A stretch of DNA of 64,000 nucleotides from Paraburkholderia caffeinilytica (GTDB taxonomy: Bacteria; Pseudomonadota; Gammaproteobacteria; Burkholderiales; Burkholderiaceae), in the NCBI RefSeq assembly GCF_003368325.1, contig NZ_CP031466.1:2976001-3040000 (forward strand), written 5' to 3'. Made by a program: the position numbers and the translations under genes. The notes beneath the pieces are model-generated. The model saw nothing but the letters and a program-made list of their open reading frames with translations, was not told the DNA's origin and did no database searches. Below are positions 43,554 to 52,202 of the stretch, piece by piece. Numbering within the stretch: the first letter of the stretch is position 1; each line of letters begins with the position of its first letter.

Positions 43554-46500
43554 CTAACGTCGCATCGCCAACGCCCGCTGTGCCAGTTGCACGATATGCA
43601 TCGCGTGCTGACCCGTCCCCTGTTCGATCTGCTCGCGGCAACTGAAGCCGTTGGTCAGCACAATCGTTTCCGCGTTCGCAGCGGTTGCGGCACGCACTGC
43701 GGGAAACAGCGAGTCTTCGCCGATCTTCTCCGACAGCGCGTGATGTTTGTCGTCAAAGCCGAACGATCCCGCCATCCCACAGCATCCCGTATCGAGCAAT
43801 CTCCACTTCACGCCAAGCTTGTTCAGCAACGCGGTATCGCCTTGCATGCCGAACAGCGCCTTCTGATGACAATGCCCGTGCACGATCACGTCCGCAGCAA
43901 GCGTCGGCCAATCGAACGGCTGACGCGCGACGAAATCGGAAAATAGAAACGTCTGCGCCGACAGTTGCGCCGCTAGAGCATGACCGGGGAACTGCTTCAG
44001 CAGTTCATCCTTGAACACCGATAGGCAACCGGGTTCAAGTCCGACCAGCGGCACACCGGCCGCGATATCGTCCCCGAGGTCGTCGAGAATGGTGCTCAGC
44101 AACTCGCGCGCGCGTGCGAGCAAACCAAAGTCGTACAGCGGACGTCCGCAACACAAACGTTTCTTCGGCAGCACGACGTGCCACCCTATCTGCATCAGCA
44201 CATCGGCAGCGGCCTGCGCAATCTCGGGCGTGAAGTGATCGTTGAATGTATCGACCCACAAGATGACTTTCTTCGCCTCGCCACGAGGGCGAGCATCGAG
44301 CTCCGTCTGAGGCGAACGCCGGACACTCTGCCGATACGTCCGCGTAGCAAACTTCGGCAACTCACGCGCTTGCGACACCCCGGCAGCCCACTTCCCAAAC
44401 GCGGCCAACCCTGGCGCCGACGTCATGAAATTCGTCAATCGCGGGAATCGCGCCGCCCATGGCGCCCATTCGCCAATCCGCCCCATAAACAATGCCTGGC
44501 GCGGTCGACGATTCGTCTCGTAGTAATGCGAGAGAAATTCCGCCTTGTACGAAGCCATATCCGTATGCGTCGGACAATCGGATTTGCAGCCCTTGCACGC
44601 GAGGCACGTGTCGAGTGCCTCTTTCACTTCACGGCTTTGCCAGCCGTCGGCGATCACGTCGCCTTGCAGCATTTCCCAGAACAGATGCGCGCGGCCACGC
44701 GTCGAGTATTTCTCTTCGCGTGTCGCGCGAAAGCTCGGACACATCGTGCCGCCTTCGAGCGAGCGGCACTTGCCCATGCCGATGCATCGTTCGATCTCGC
44801 GCTGAAAACCGTCACCTTCCTGGCTCGCGAAGGTGAGCTTCGTTTGCAGTGTCACGGGTTTGTAGGCCGGCCCCATGCGCAGGTTTTCGTCGGCGCGATA
44901 AGCATGCACGACCTTGCCGGGATTCAATCGGTTGGCCGGGTCCCAGATCGCCTTGAACTGTTCCATCGCGTGCATCAGTTCGGGGCCGTACATGATCGGC
45001 AGGAATTCGGCCTTGGCCTGACCGTCCCCGTGTTCACCCGATAGCGAGCCGCCGAATTCGACGACCAGTTCCGCCGCCTCGCGCAGAAACTTGCGCCACG
45101 TCGCGACACCTTCCGCGCTGCGCAAATCGAAGGTAATGCGCGCGTGGACACAGCCGTCGCCGAAATGACCGTATAGACTCGTCTCGTAGCCATAGCGATC
45201 CACCAGCGCCTGAAACGCGCGCAGATAATCGCCGAGACGCATTGGATCGACGGCTGCGTCCTCCCAGCCGACCACCGGATCCGGCGTGCCCGCATCCACC
45301 GACAAGGCCACCGCCGACGCCCCCGTCTCGCGGATCGACCACACCTTCGCCTGCAACGCGCGATCTTCGACGAGCATCGCCGACACGTTCGGCCCCGCCG
45401 TGCCCGACGAGAAATACGCTGCAGCGGTTTGCGCCCGATGCACGACATCGTCTTGCGTATCCGCGCCGAATTCGAGCACGACCCAGGCATCGCCTGGCGG
45501 CAGCAAGGCGATCTCATCCTTCTTCAACCCGCGCGCCTGCAAGCCGCGAATGATCGCGCGGTCGAGCCCCTCGATCGCGATCGGCCCGCAACGCATGAAA
45601 TGCGGCACGGCGTCCGCAGCGGTGTAGATATCGGTGAAACCGACCACAACGATCACGCGTTTCGCCGGACTCTTCACGAGCCGCACTTTCGCCTGCAAGG
45701 TCACGGCGCACGTGCCCTCGGTGCCGACCAACGCACGCGCGACGTTGAAGCCATTTTCCGGCAGCAGTTGATCGAGGTTGAAGCCCGACACACGCCGCTT
45801 GATCTGCGGGAATTTCGCGCGAATCTGATCGGCGTAGGTGTCGCGTAGCCGCTTGAGCGCGGCGTAGATTTCGCCCTGCCGCCCACCTGCTGCGATGATG
45901 CGCTCGAGCTCGTCATCCGAAGTAGGCCCGACCCAGAAACGCGCGCCGTCGAAGGTCGCGATTTCCAGCGCCTCGACGTTCTCCACCGTCTTGCCGGCCA
46001 TCACCGAATGCGCGCCGCACGAGTTGTTGGCGATCATGCCGCCGAGCGTGCAGCGACTGTGCGTCGCGGGATCGGGTGCGAACGTGAGGCCGTGTTCCTC
46101 GGCGGCATCGCGCAAGGTGTCGCAGACCACCCCCGGTTCGACGATCGCAACGCCCGCCACGGGATCGACCGACACGACGCGGTTCACATACTTGCTCGCG
46201 TCGGCCACTACTGCGACATTCACGCATTGACCGTTCTGCGAGGTGCCGCCGCCGCGCGGAAGAAAGGGCACATCGTTGCGGCGGCACGCAGCGAGCGTTT
46301 CCAGCAGATCGTCGACGTCCGACGGCACCACCACGGCGAGCGGAACTTGCCGATAGTTCGATGCATCCGCGGCATACAGCGCTTTCGAGCCCGGATCGAA
46401 GCGCACTTCGCCGCGTACGTTGCGGCGCAGGTCGGCTTCGAGCGCCTGCATCACCGTAGCGGTCCCTTGAAAGGGCCTGGCAACGCGTGGCGCATTCGAC

Positions 46501-46583
46501 GGGCCATGAGCCGCGTCGCTCAACGAAGCGCTAGTACTCGCGCCCTGCTCTTCATCCAATGACGTTCCCACTGCGCCCCTCAT
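43554..46583 (-). CDS. FAD- and (4Fe-4S)-binding dehydrogenase, YdiJ-like (probable D-2-hydroxyglutarate dehydrogenase)
   Basis: A 1009-residue fusion. The N-terminal half is a PCMH FAD-binding domain (FLPRGGGTSQNGQCVNVAVVADASKYVNRVVSVDP, TLGGMIANNSCGAHSVMAGKTVENV) plus the FAD-oxidase C domain (LYGHFGDGCVHARI, GEHGDGQAKAEF). The C-terminal half has two ferredoxin-type clusters (CIGMGKC...MCP; CLACKGCKSDCP) and two CCG domains (RLCCGRPLYD; GCCGMAGSFG). Length and order match E. coli YdiJ, which oxidises D-2-hydroxyglutarate. It follows a DUF1338 (HglS-like) gene by 42 bp on the same strand, and HglS produces D-2-hydroxyglutarate, which supports the assignment. A D-lactate dehydrogenase role is possible. 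Confidence 0.85.
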   Translation of the reverse strand: MRGAVGTSLDEEQGASTSASLSDAAHGPSNAPRVARPFQGTATVMQALEADLRRNVRGEVRFDPGSKALYAADASNYRQVPLAVVVPSDVDDLLETLAACRRNDVPFLPRGGGTSQNGQCVNVAVVADASKYVNRVVSVDPVAGVAIVEPGVVCDTLRDAAEEHGLTFAPDPATHSRCTLGGMIANNSCGAHSVMAGKTVENVEALEIATFDGARFWVGPTSDDELERIIAAGGRQGEIYAALKRLRDTYADQIRAKFPQIKRRVSGFNLDQLLPENGFNVARALVGTEGTCAVTLQAKVRLVKSPAKRVIVVVGFTDIYTAADAVPHFMRCGPIAIEGLDRAIIRGLQARGLKKDEIALLPPGDAWVVLEFGADTQDDVVHRAQTAAAYFSSGTAGPNVSAMLVEDRALQAKVWSIRETGASAVALSVDAGTPDPVVGWEDAAVDPMRLGDYLRAFQALVDRYGYETSLYGHFGDGCVHARITFDLRSAEGVATWRKFLREAAELVVEFGGSLSGEHGDGQAKAEFLPIMYGPELMHAMEQFKAIWDPANRLNPGKVVHAYRADENLRMGPAYKPVTLQTKLTFASQEGDGFQREIERCIGMGKCRSLEGGTMCPSFRATREEKYSTRGRAHLFWEMLQGDVIADGWQSREVKEALDTCLACKGCKSDCPTHTDMASYKAEFLSHYYETNRRPRQALFMGRIGEWAPWAARFPRLTNFMTSAPGLAAFGKWAAGVSQARELPKFATRTYRQSVRRSPQTELDARPRGEAKKVILWVDTFNDHFTPEIAQAAADVLMQIGWHVVLPKKRLCCGRPLYDFGLLARARELLSTILDDLGDDIAAGVPLVGLEPGCLSVFKDELLKQFPGHALAAQLSAQTFLFSDFVARQPFDWPTLAADVIVHGHCHQKALFGMQGDTALLNKLGVKWRLLDTGCCGMAGSFGFDDKHHALSEKIGEDSLFPAVRAATAANAETIVLTNGFSCREQIEQGTGQHAMHIVQLAQRALAMRR

Positions 46584-46625
46584 ATTTCGTGTCCAGCGCC
46601 CACACTATTGGCCGGCACGCGTGAA

Positions 46626-47663
46626 TCAAGCCGCCTGGCTCGCCGTCATCCTGAAGATGCCCTGTGCGTTGCCCGCATCGAAACGCAGGTCCGTTTCCCA
46701 GCGGCGTGCCTCCTGATCGAAGGTCCGCTTGCGCGTGATGAACTCGTAGAACGAACCCGGCACGTCGCGCCTCACGATGCTGCCGTCGGCCGCACGGAAT
46801 TCGCGCGGCACGATGTCCGCACGGTACGCGGTCTGAAACACGCGGCCCGACCGCGAACGCTCCACTTCCGGCTTCATCGGACGACCCTTCGCCTTTTCGT
46901 CGTCGGAGAGCTTGAAGACGTCCGCGACGCGATCGGTGGCGTGATTGAAGGCGTTGCCTTCCGTCGCGATCCACGCCATTTCCGCCGACTCCTTCAACAA
47001 TACGTCGTAATCGTCCTCGCGTGGCGTCTCATGCTGACGCGCGAACGCACCGACGATCACCGGCAGCAATGCGTGAGCCGCTTCGAGCGGCAACACGCCT
47101 TCGCGTTCGAGTTCCCACAACTGACCGGCGGCTTGCGGCGTCAACGGATCGCGAGACGCACCGATCACATTCGTCACCGCCTGCTGGAATTCCGCCGAAA
47201 ACCGCTCGGGATGCAATTCGCTGACGAAGAACTGCGCGATCTCGTCGGGCGCGTCGTCATGCGCCCAGGCGCGGCCGGTCATGCCGAGACGGTCGAGCGG
47301 ATAGCGGCCGTTGATACTGAAGCCGAGCGGCCGCAGGATGCGCGCGAAGGCTGCTTCCCCCGGCGGCAACGCGCCGCTCGCGGGCCAGCGCACGGTGCGC
47401 AATGCACCGTGGTCGAAGTAGACGCTGCCGCCGGCGGCGATCGTCTCCCCCGTGTACTGGCGGCCATTCGCCGAGCGCGCCAGCAAGTCTTCGAACAGCG
47501 CCATGTTCATCGCCTGCGCCATCTCGGCGCGCGTGACGATGCCGGCTTCCCATTCGTTGAGAATCCGCGGATGGTTCAGCGTGGCGAACAGCCTCGCGGT
47601 TTTCTCGGCGCCGAGCAGTTTCAGCAGCAGTTGTTCGACATTCGCATTCTTGATGTTTCGCAT
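46626..47663 (-). CDS. hglS: DUF1338 protein, probable 2-oxoadipate dioxygenase/decarboxylase (HglS-like)
   Basis: A 345-residue DUF1338 enzyme. HglS, characterised in Pseudomonas putida, converts 2-oxoadipate to D-2-hydroxyglutarate in lysine catabolism, using an Fe(II) site of two His and one Glu. Candidates here are His85 (YFDHGALRTVRW, with Arg89 four residues on), His241 (AFNHATDRV) and Glu307 (VPGSFYEFITR). It is shorter than the about 450-residue P. putida protein, belonging to a compact branch. It is first in an operon with a YdiJ-like D-2-hydroxyglutarate dehydrogenase, and a LysR gene is divergent. Confidence 0.82.
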   Translation of the reverse strand: MRNIKNANVEQLLLKLLGAEKTARLFATLNHPRILNEWEAGIVTRAEMAQAMNMALFEDLLARSANGRQYTGETIAAGGSVYFDHGALRTVRWPASGALPPGEAAFARILRPLGFSINGRYPLDRLGMTGRAWAHDDAPDEIAQFFVSELHPERFSAEFQQAVTNVIGASRDPLTPQAAGQLWELEREGVLPLEAAHALLPVIVGAFARQHETPREDDYDVLLKESAEMAWIATEGNAFNHATDRVADVFKLSDDEKAKGRPMKPEVERSRSGRVFQTAYRADIVPREFRAADGSIVRRDVPGSFYEFITRKRTFDQEARRWETDLRFDAGNAQGIFRMTASQAA

Positions 47664-47831
47664 ATCGGGTCCGTGGAAGGTGCGGCGAGCACGCGTTCGT
47701 GTCGTCGAAGATGGCCGACCGGCGTAGTTTCAAGGCGCAAGCACGGCATCGCTGGATGCGAGATTATTCAAATTCGCAGCGCCGCCGTAAAGCGAGATAA
47801 AATCGCCACTTGATGCGTTTTTGGAATCATC

Positions 47832-48770
47832 GTGCGAAAGTTCAAGATCCCCAACATGGGCGCGCTGCTCGCTTTCGAAGCCGCCGCGCGGCATGAGAGC
47901 TTCACGCACGCGGCGCGCGAGCTGTTCCTCACTGAAAGCGCGGTGTCCCGGCAGATCAGCACGCTGGAGAACAATCTCGGCGTGCGGCTGTTCGTGCGAG
48001 TGAAGCAACGCGTGCTGTTGACCAAGGCGGGCAAGGTTTATAGCGCGCAGGTGCGGCGCTCGCTGGAACAACTGGACCGCGACACGCTTTCGATCATCGC
48101 GCATGGCAGCGGCGGCGGTTATCTCGAACTGGCGGTCCTGCCGACTTTCGCATCGCAATGGCTGATTCCGCGGCTGGCGGCATTCAACGCGCAGTATCCG
48201 GATGTGCGAGTCAACATGGGCGTGCGCACCGGCACCTTCCCGTTCGCCGATACGCATTTCGAAGCGGCGATTCACTACGGCAAGCCGACCTGGCCGGGCA
48301 CCTCCGCGGATTTTCTATTTAGCGAGGAAGTCGTGCCGGTGTGCGCGGCGAGTCTGCTGACACGGCCTGTGGAGACAGCGGCCGATCTGCTGGACTATCC
48401 GCTACTGCATTCCACCACCCGGCCGGACGGCTGGGCGTCGTGGTTCGCCAACCTCGGCGTCGACGATAACCGGACGATGCAGGGGGTCCGCTACGAGCTC
48501 CACACAATGCTGATCAGCGCCGCCGCGGCCGGTCTCGGCATTGCGCTGGTGCCGCGTTTTTTTGTCGACGCACAGCTCGAACAGCTCGGACTCGTGATGC
48601 CGCTCGACGCGCCCGGCGTCGCCGACTCGGCGTATTACCTCGTCTATCCGACGGAGTTGAGCCACGGCAAGCCGCTCACGAGCTTTCGCGAGTGGCTGTT
48701 GCGGGAAGCGGCGGCATACAGCGCGATGAATCCTGGGCTGGCCCGCGATCCCGATACTGATACCGGTTGA
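47832..48770 (+). CDS. LysR-family regulator, GcvA-like branch
   Basis: A 312-residue regulator starting with GTG. Landmarks are IPNMGALLAFEAAARHESFTHAARELFLTESAVSRQISTLENNLGVRLF and LELAVLPTFASQWLIPRLAAFNAQYPDV. It is divergent from the HglS-like/YdiJ-like operon across 168 bp and is the likely activator of 2-oxoadipate use. A heptanucleotide tandem array begins 82 bp after its stop. Confidence 0.9.
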   Translation: MRKFKIPNMGALLAFEAAARHESFTHAARELFLTESAVSRQISTLENNLGVRLFVRVKQRVLLTKAGKVYSAQVRRSLEQLDRDTLSIIAHGSGGGYLELAVLPTFASQWLIPRLAAFNAQYPDVRVNMGVRTGTFPFADTHFEAAIHYGKPTWPGTSADFLFSEEVVPVCAASLLTRPVETAADLLDYPLLHSTTRPDGWASWFANLGVDDNRTMQGVRYELHTMLISAAAAGLGIALVPRFFVDAQLEQLGLVMPLDAPGVADSAYYLVYPTELSHGKPLTSFREWLLREAAAYSAMNPGLARDPDTDTG

Positions 48771-48851
48771 TTCCGCGGCGAGCGGCAGATGGTGGGCGAT
48801 GAGCGGTGAGTGGTAAGCCGTGAGCGGCGCGCGGTAGACGGCGGGCGGTGA

Positions 48852-49046
48852 TCGGCAGTCGGCAGTCGGCAGTCGGCAGTCGGCAGTCGGCAGTCAGCAG
48901 TCGGCAGTCGGCAGTCGGCAGTCGGCAGTCAGCAGTCGGCAGTCGGCAGTCGGCAGTCGGCAGTCAGCAGTCGGCAGTCGGCAGTCGGCAGTCGGCACTC
49001 GGCAGTCGGCAGTCGGCAGTCGGCAGTCGGCAGTCGGCAGTCGGCA
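48852..49046. repeat. Tandem heptanucleotide array, about 28 copies of TCGGCAG
   Basis: I count 27 complete units and a 6-base remnant over 195 bp. Most units are TCGGCAG. Units 7, 12 and 17 carry TCAGCAG, exactly five units (35 bp) apart, and unit 21 ends in C. The array lies between the ends of a LysR gene and an HPPD-like gene. A decayed G/C-rich flank precedes it (48780-48850). Confidence 0.95.
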
Positions 49047-49064
49047 AATGCTAAAACTAAAGCA

Positions 49065-50198
49065 TTAAGCGCCGGCTTGCCCGCGTGCCTGCGCCAACGC
49101 GCTCAGATTGCCTTCGCCGAAACCGTGATGTCCTTGCCGCTGCACGATCTCAAAGAAGATTTCGCCGGCACTGCGCCGCACAAAGGTCTGGAAGAACAGC
49201 AACGGCACGCCGTCGGCGCCGATCTCGCCATCCACCAGCACATGCGTGCGCTTGAGCCGCTCGACATCGAGCCCATGCCCCGGCAGGCGCGCATCGAGCT
49301 GCTCGTAATAGCGCGGGGGCGGCTCGACGAATTCGACGCCGTTCGCGAGGAGTTGCTCGACGCACGCAAAGATATCGTCGGTGGCGAGCGCGATGTGCTG
49401 CACGCCCTCGCCCGGATGATCCGGCAAATACTCGTGCATCAGATTCGTGCGGCGCGTGCCTTCTTCATACAACGGCACGCGGATCGCGCCGCACGGCGAC
49501 ACCATCACGCGCGATTCCGCCGACACATGCCAGTTCGCGTGCAGCTCGTGAATTTCACGGAAGTTGAGCAGGTCGCGATAAAAATCGAGCCACTCCTGCA
49601 TCCGGCCCTCACCGACCGTTTGCGTCAAATGATCGACCGCGACGAGGCCGGTGCCCGCGTGACTCAGATCGGCATGCGCGGTATCGATCTCGATCGGACG
49701 GAAGTCGATGTCGAAGATCGAGATGTCGCCAAGGCCGCCGCGCTGGCCGCCACGGCCGCGCCAACGGTCGACGAAGTAAATATGCGAATCGCCGATGCCC
49801 TGGATCGCCGGAATCAGCAGCTCTCCCGCGCCGATACGCTCGCCTTCGAACGCCCATGCACCGAGTTCGATCGCACGGTCGAAGGCGCGCTGCGCGTTGG
49901 CCACGCGAATGCCGATCGCGCAGATGCCCGCGCCATATTCCTCGGCGTAGCGCTCGGCAAACGAATCCGGCTCGGCGTTGATCAGGAAATGCATCTCGCC
50001 CTGGCGATACAGCGTGACGTCCTTGCTGATATGGCGCGCAATCGCCTTGAAGCCAAGTTTCGTGAAGGTCTCGCCGAGCGCCTTCGGCTCGCGCGAGGCG
50101 AACTCCACGAATTCGAGGCCGGCGGTGCCGAGCGGATTGTGCTCAGGCGCCGACACGGCGCGCAGCGCGGCGTCTGGTGTGGGCAAGTCGCTGGGCAT
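49065..50198 (-). CDS. 4-hydroxyphenylpyruvate dioxygenase-like protein
   Basis: A 377-residue two-module VOC dioxygenase. Fe(II) ligands are His190 (VDHLTQTV), His268 (GVQHIALATDDI) and Glu350 (GEIFFEIVQRQGHHGFGEGN). The last motif is the HPPD signature. HPPD makes homogentisate from tyrosine-derived 4-hydroxyphenylpyruvate. The gene sits beside pcaQ-pcaHG rather than homogentisate genes. A similar HPPD-like domain is fused to dehydroshikimate dehydratase (QuiC) in quinate pathways, but the sugar-isomerase-like half is absent here. AAGGAGA precedes the ATG at 50198. True HPPD is likeliest. Confidence 0.75.
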   Translation of the reverse strand: MPSDLPTPDAALRAVSAPEHNPLGTAGLEFVEFASREPKALGETFTKLGFKAIARHISKDVTLYRQGEMHFLINAEPDSFAERYAEEYGAGICAIGIRVANAQRAFDRAIELGAWAFEGERIGAGELLIPAIQGIGDSHIYFVDRWRGRGGQRGGLGDISIFDIDFRPIEIDTAHADLSHAGTGLVAVDHLTQTVGEGRMQEWLDFYRDLLNFREIHELHANWHVSAESRVMVSPCGAIRVPLYEEGTRRTNLMHEYLPDHPGEGVQHIALATDDIFACVEQLLANGVEFVEPPPRYYEQLDARLPGHGLDVERLKRTHVLVDGEIGADGVPLLFFQTFVRRSAGEIFFEIVQRQGHHGFGEGNLSALAQARGQAGA

Positions 50199-50397
50199 GG
50201 CAATCTCCTTGTACGGTCTTTCGTACGCTGTCGCGCGTGGTCGTGATGTTTTTGCTGTCAGCTGCGAGCCGTCACCCCGCCGCAGTGTGACACCGCCAGC
50301 GTGGTGTGCCGCAGCAATACATCCCGCGACGGCTTTTTCACCGTGTTTGTACACCGGGTAGCAGGGCGTTCGCAACCTTCATTTTGTACTGGATGGT

Positions 50398-51387
50398 TCA
50401 CGCTTGGCGAATTGGGCGCTTCGACGCACGTTTGGCCGCGGGCTTGCCTGTGGCAGCCGCCATGCGCTGCTGCGCGACCTCGCGCACGGCATCGATGAAC
50501 GCCCGACCCACCGGCGAAGGCTGCGTGTCCGAGCGCCGGATCAGCCCGACAGGTTCGCCGGTCCCCGTGAACGGCAAGGGCAAACGCACCAGCATGCCGT
50601 GCGCCAGTTCATATTCGACTGCGCTCAACGGCACGAACCACACTGCGTCATTTTCCAGCGTCAACGCGCGCCCCGTCGACACCGACAGCACTTCGACAAA
50701 CCCCGACAACGGCGGCACGCCCCATGCGCTCAACAAACTCTCAGCCGATTGCCGGATCAGTGTGCCGAACGGCGGCAGCACCACTGGAAAATCCTCCAGC
50801 GAAGTGGCCGGCAAGCCGGCCCCCAGCGCCAACTGATGCCCCGCGCGGACCACGGCAATCAACGGCTCGCTGAAAAGCTGCTCGAAACTGAGTCCGACCA
50901 TCCGTTCCGGGTCCGCCAGCCGCCCGATCGCGAATTCGATCGTGCCCGCCTTCAACCGTTCGAGCAACTCAGGGTTGGCGCCGGTGGCGAGGCGCACGAT
51001 CACGCGCGGCCAAAGCGCGGCGAACCGTTTCAGCACCGGCGGCACCAGCGCCGCCGCGACAGTCGGCAGAATGCCGATTTCCAGCGTCGCGGCCGCCGCG
51101 CCTTCCGCGCGCGCAAGCAAGTCCACGCCCTGTCGCAACGCACTGACGCAGGCGCTCGCATGCGGCATGAAGAGCTGCCCCTCGCGGGTCGGCACAGCAC
51201 CGTGGCGGCCGCGCTCGAACAGCTTCACGCCGAGAATCGCCTCCAGCTCGGCAACCGTCTTGGAGACTGCGGGCTGCGTGATGGACAGACTTTCGGCGGC
51301 CCGCTGCACGCCGCCGAACTGGGCGACAGCCAGAAAGCACTGGAGATGACGGAATTTGACGCGGCTGTCCGCGAGGCTGCGTTGCAT
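50398..51387 (-). CDS. pcaQ: LysR-family regulator PcaQ
   Basis: A 329-residue LysR protein of the GbpR/PcaQ branch: VKFRHLQCFLAVAQFGGVQRAAESLSITQPAVSKTVAELEAILGVKLFERGRHG, effector domain ATLEIGILPTVAAALVPPVLKRFA and IEFAIGRLADPERMVGLSFEQLF. PcaQ activates protocatechuate catabolism in response to beta-carboxy-cis,cis-muconate. It is divergent from pcaHG across 107 bp that contain two PcaQ-like boxes. The first overlaps its own start codon, suggesting autoregulation. Confidence 0.87.
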   Translation of the reverse strand: MQRSLADSRVKFRHLQCFLAVAQFGGVQRAAESLSITQPAVSKTVAELEAILGVKLFERGRHGAVPTREGQLFMPHASACVSALRQGVDLLARAEGAAAATLEIGILPTVAAALVPPVLKRFAALWPRVIVRLATGANPELLERLKAGTIEFAIGRLADPERMVGLSFEQLFSEPLIAVVRAGHQLALGAGLPATSLEDFPVVLPPFGTLIRQSAESLLSAWGVPPLSGFVEVLSVSTGRALTLENDAVWFVPLSAVEYELAHGMLVRLPLPFTGTGEPVGLIRRSDTQPSPVGRAFIDAVREVAQQRMAAATGKPAAKRASKRPIRQA

Positions 51388-51443
51388 AACGAAAGGTTAT
51401 ACGAAATGGACGAAAACGTCATTTTTCATAACCGTCTGAGTTA
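51386..51443. promoter_or_regulatory. Two PcaQ-like boxes between pcaQ and pcaHG
   Basis: Box 1 (51386-51400) has ATAAC and GTTAT around a 5-bp spacer. Box 2 (51428-51443) reads ATAACC, four bases, GAGTTA. Both resemble the ATAACC-N4-GGTTAA element known for PcaQ. Their starts are 42 bp apart, four helical turns, on the same DNA face. Confidence 0.55.
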
Positions 51444-51494
51444 GATAAAGTCGCTTCATAACGCCGTATCCCACAATTCTCGAAGGAGACACTG

Positions 51495-52199
51495 ATGGAC
51501 GAGTCCTTTCTCACCGCGCGCGATTTCGCGTCCCATCCCGCCTACATTTATCCCGGCTACGGTTCTTCGGTCAAACGCGGTCCGACGCGTCCGCTGATCC
51601 CGCTGAAGGAAAAACTGCGCGACCAGCGCGTGCCGGTCTACGGCACGGAAGACCTCGGCGCGCTCGACCACGATCTGACGCGCAATGCCGTACGTAACGG
51701 CGAGCCGCTCGGCGAACGCATCATCGTGACGGGCCGCGTGCTCGACGAAGGCGGCCGTCCGGTGCGCAATACGCTGGTTGAGATCTGGCAAGCCAATGCC
51801 GCCGGCCGCTATGTGCACAAGAACGACCAGCATGACGCGCCGCTCGACCCGAACTTCCTCGGCGCCGGCCGCTGCATTACCGATAACGACGGCCGCTATC
51901 GTTTCCTGACGATCAAACCGGGCGCTTACCCTTGGGGCAATCACCCGAACGCGTGGCGTCCGAACCATATTCACTTCTCGCTGTTCGGCGACCATTTCGG
52001 CTCGCGCCTCGTCACGCAGATGTATTTCCCCGGCGACCCGCTGCTGGCCTTCGATCCGATTTTCCAGGGCACGCCCGAGCACGCACGCGACCGCATGATT
52101 GCAGACTTCTCGCTCGACACAACGCAAGAAGCCTACGCGCTTGGCTACAACTTCGACATCGTGCTGCGCGGCCGCAACGAAACCCCGATGGAGCGCTAA
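51495..52199 (+). CDS. pcaH: Protocatechuate 3,4-dioxygenase beta subunit
   Basis: A 234-residue subunit that carries the non-haem Fe(III) of the intradiol dioxygenase, which opens protocatechuate to beta-carboxy-cis,cis-muconate. Iron ligands are Tyr106 (GRYVHK), Tyr145 (PGAYPWG), His158 and His160 (NHIHFSLF). The N-terminus HPAYIYPGYGSSVKRGPTRPLI is diagnostic of PcaH. A GAAGGAGA ribosome site precedes the ATG. Three bases separate it from pcaG, and PcaQ is divergent. Confidence 0.97.
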   Translation: MDESFLTARDFASHPAYIYPGYGSSVKRGPTRPLIPLKEKLRDQRVPVYGTEDLGALDHDLTRNAVRNGEPLGERIIVTGRVLDEGGRPVRNTLVEIWQANAAGRYVHKNDQHDAPLDPNFLGAGRCITDNDGRYRFLTIKPGAYPWGNHPNAWRPNHIHFSLFGDHFGSRLVTQMYFPGDPLLAFDPIFQGTPEHARDRMIADFSLDTTQEAYALGYNFDIVLRGRNETPMER

Positions 52200-52202
52200 G
52201 CC

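Noticed and set aside
48852..49046. CRISPR array
   Set aside because: The repeat unit is 7 bp with no spacers, and no cas genes are nearby.
48848..49054. A 68-codon frame through the heptanucleotide array encoding SRQSAVG repeats
   Set aside because: It is a by-product of the 7-bp repeat, which reads with the same period in every frame. No ribosome site.
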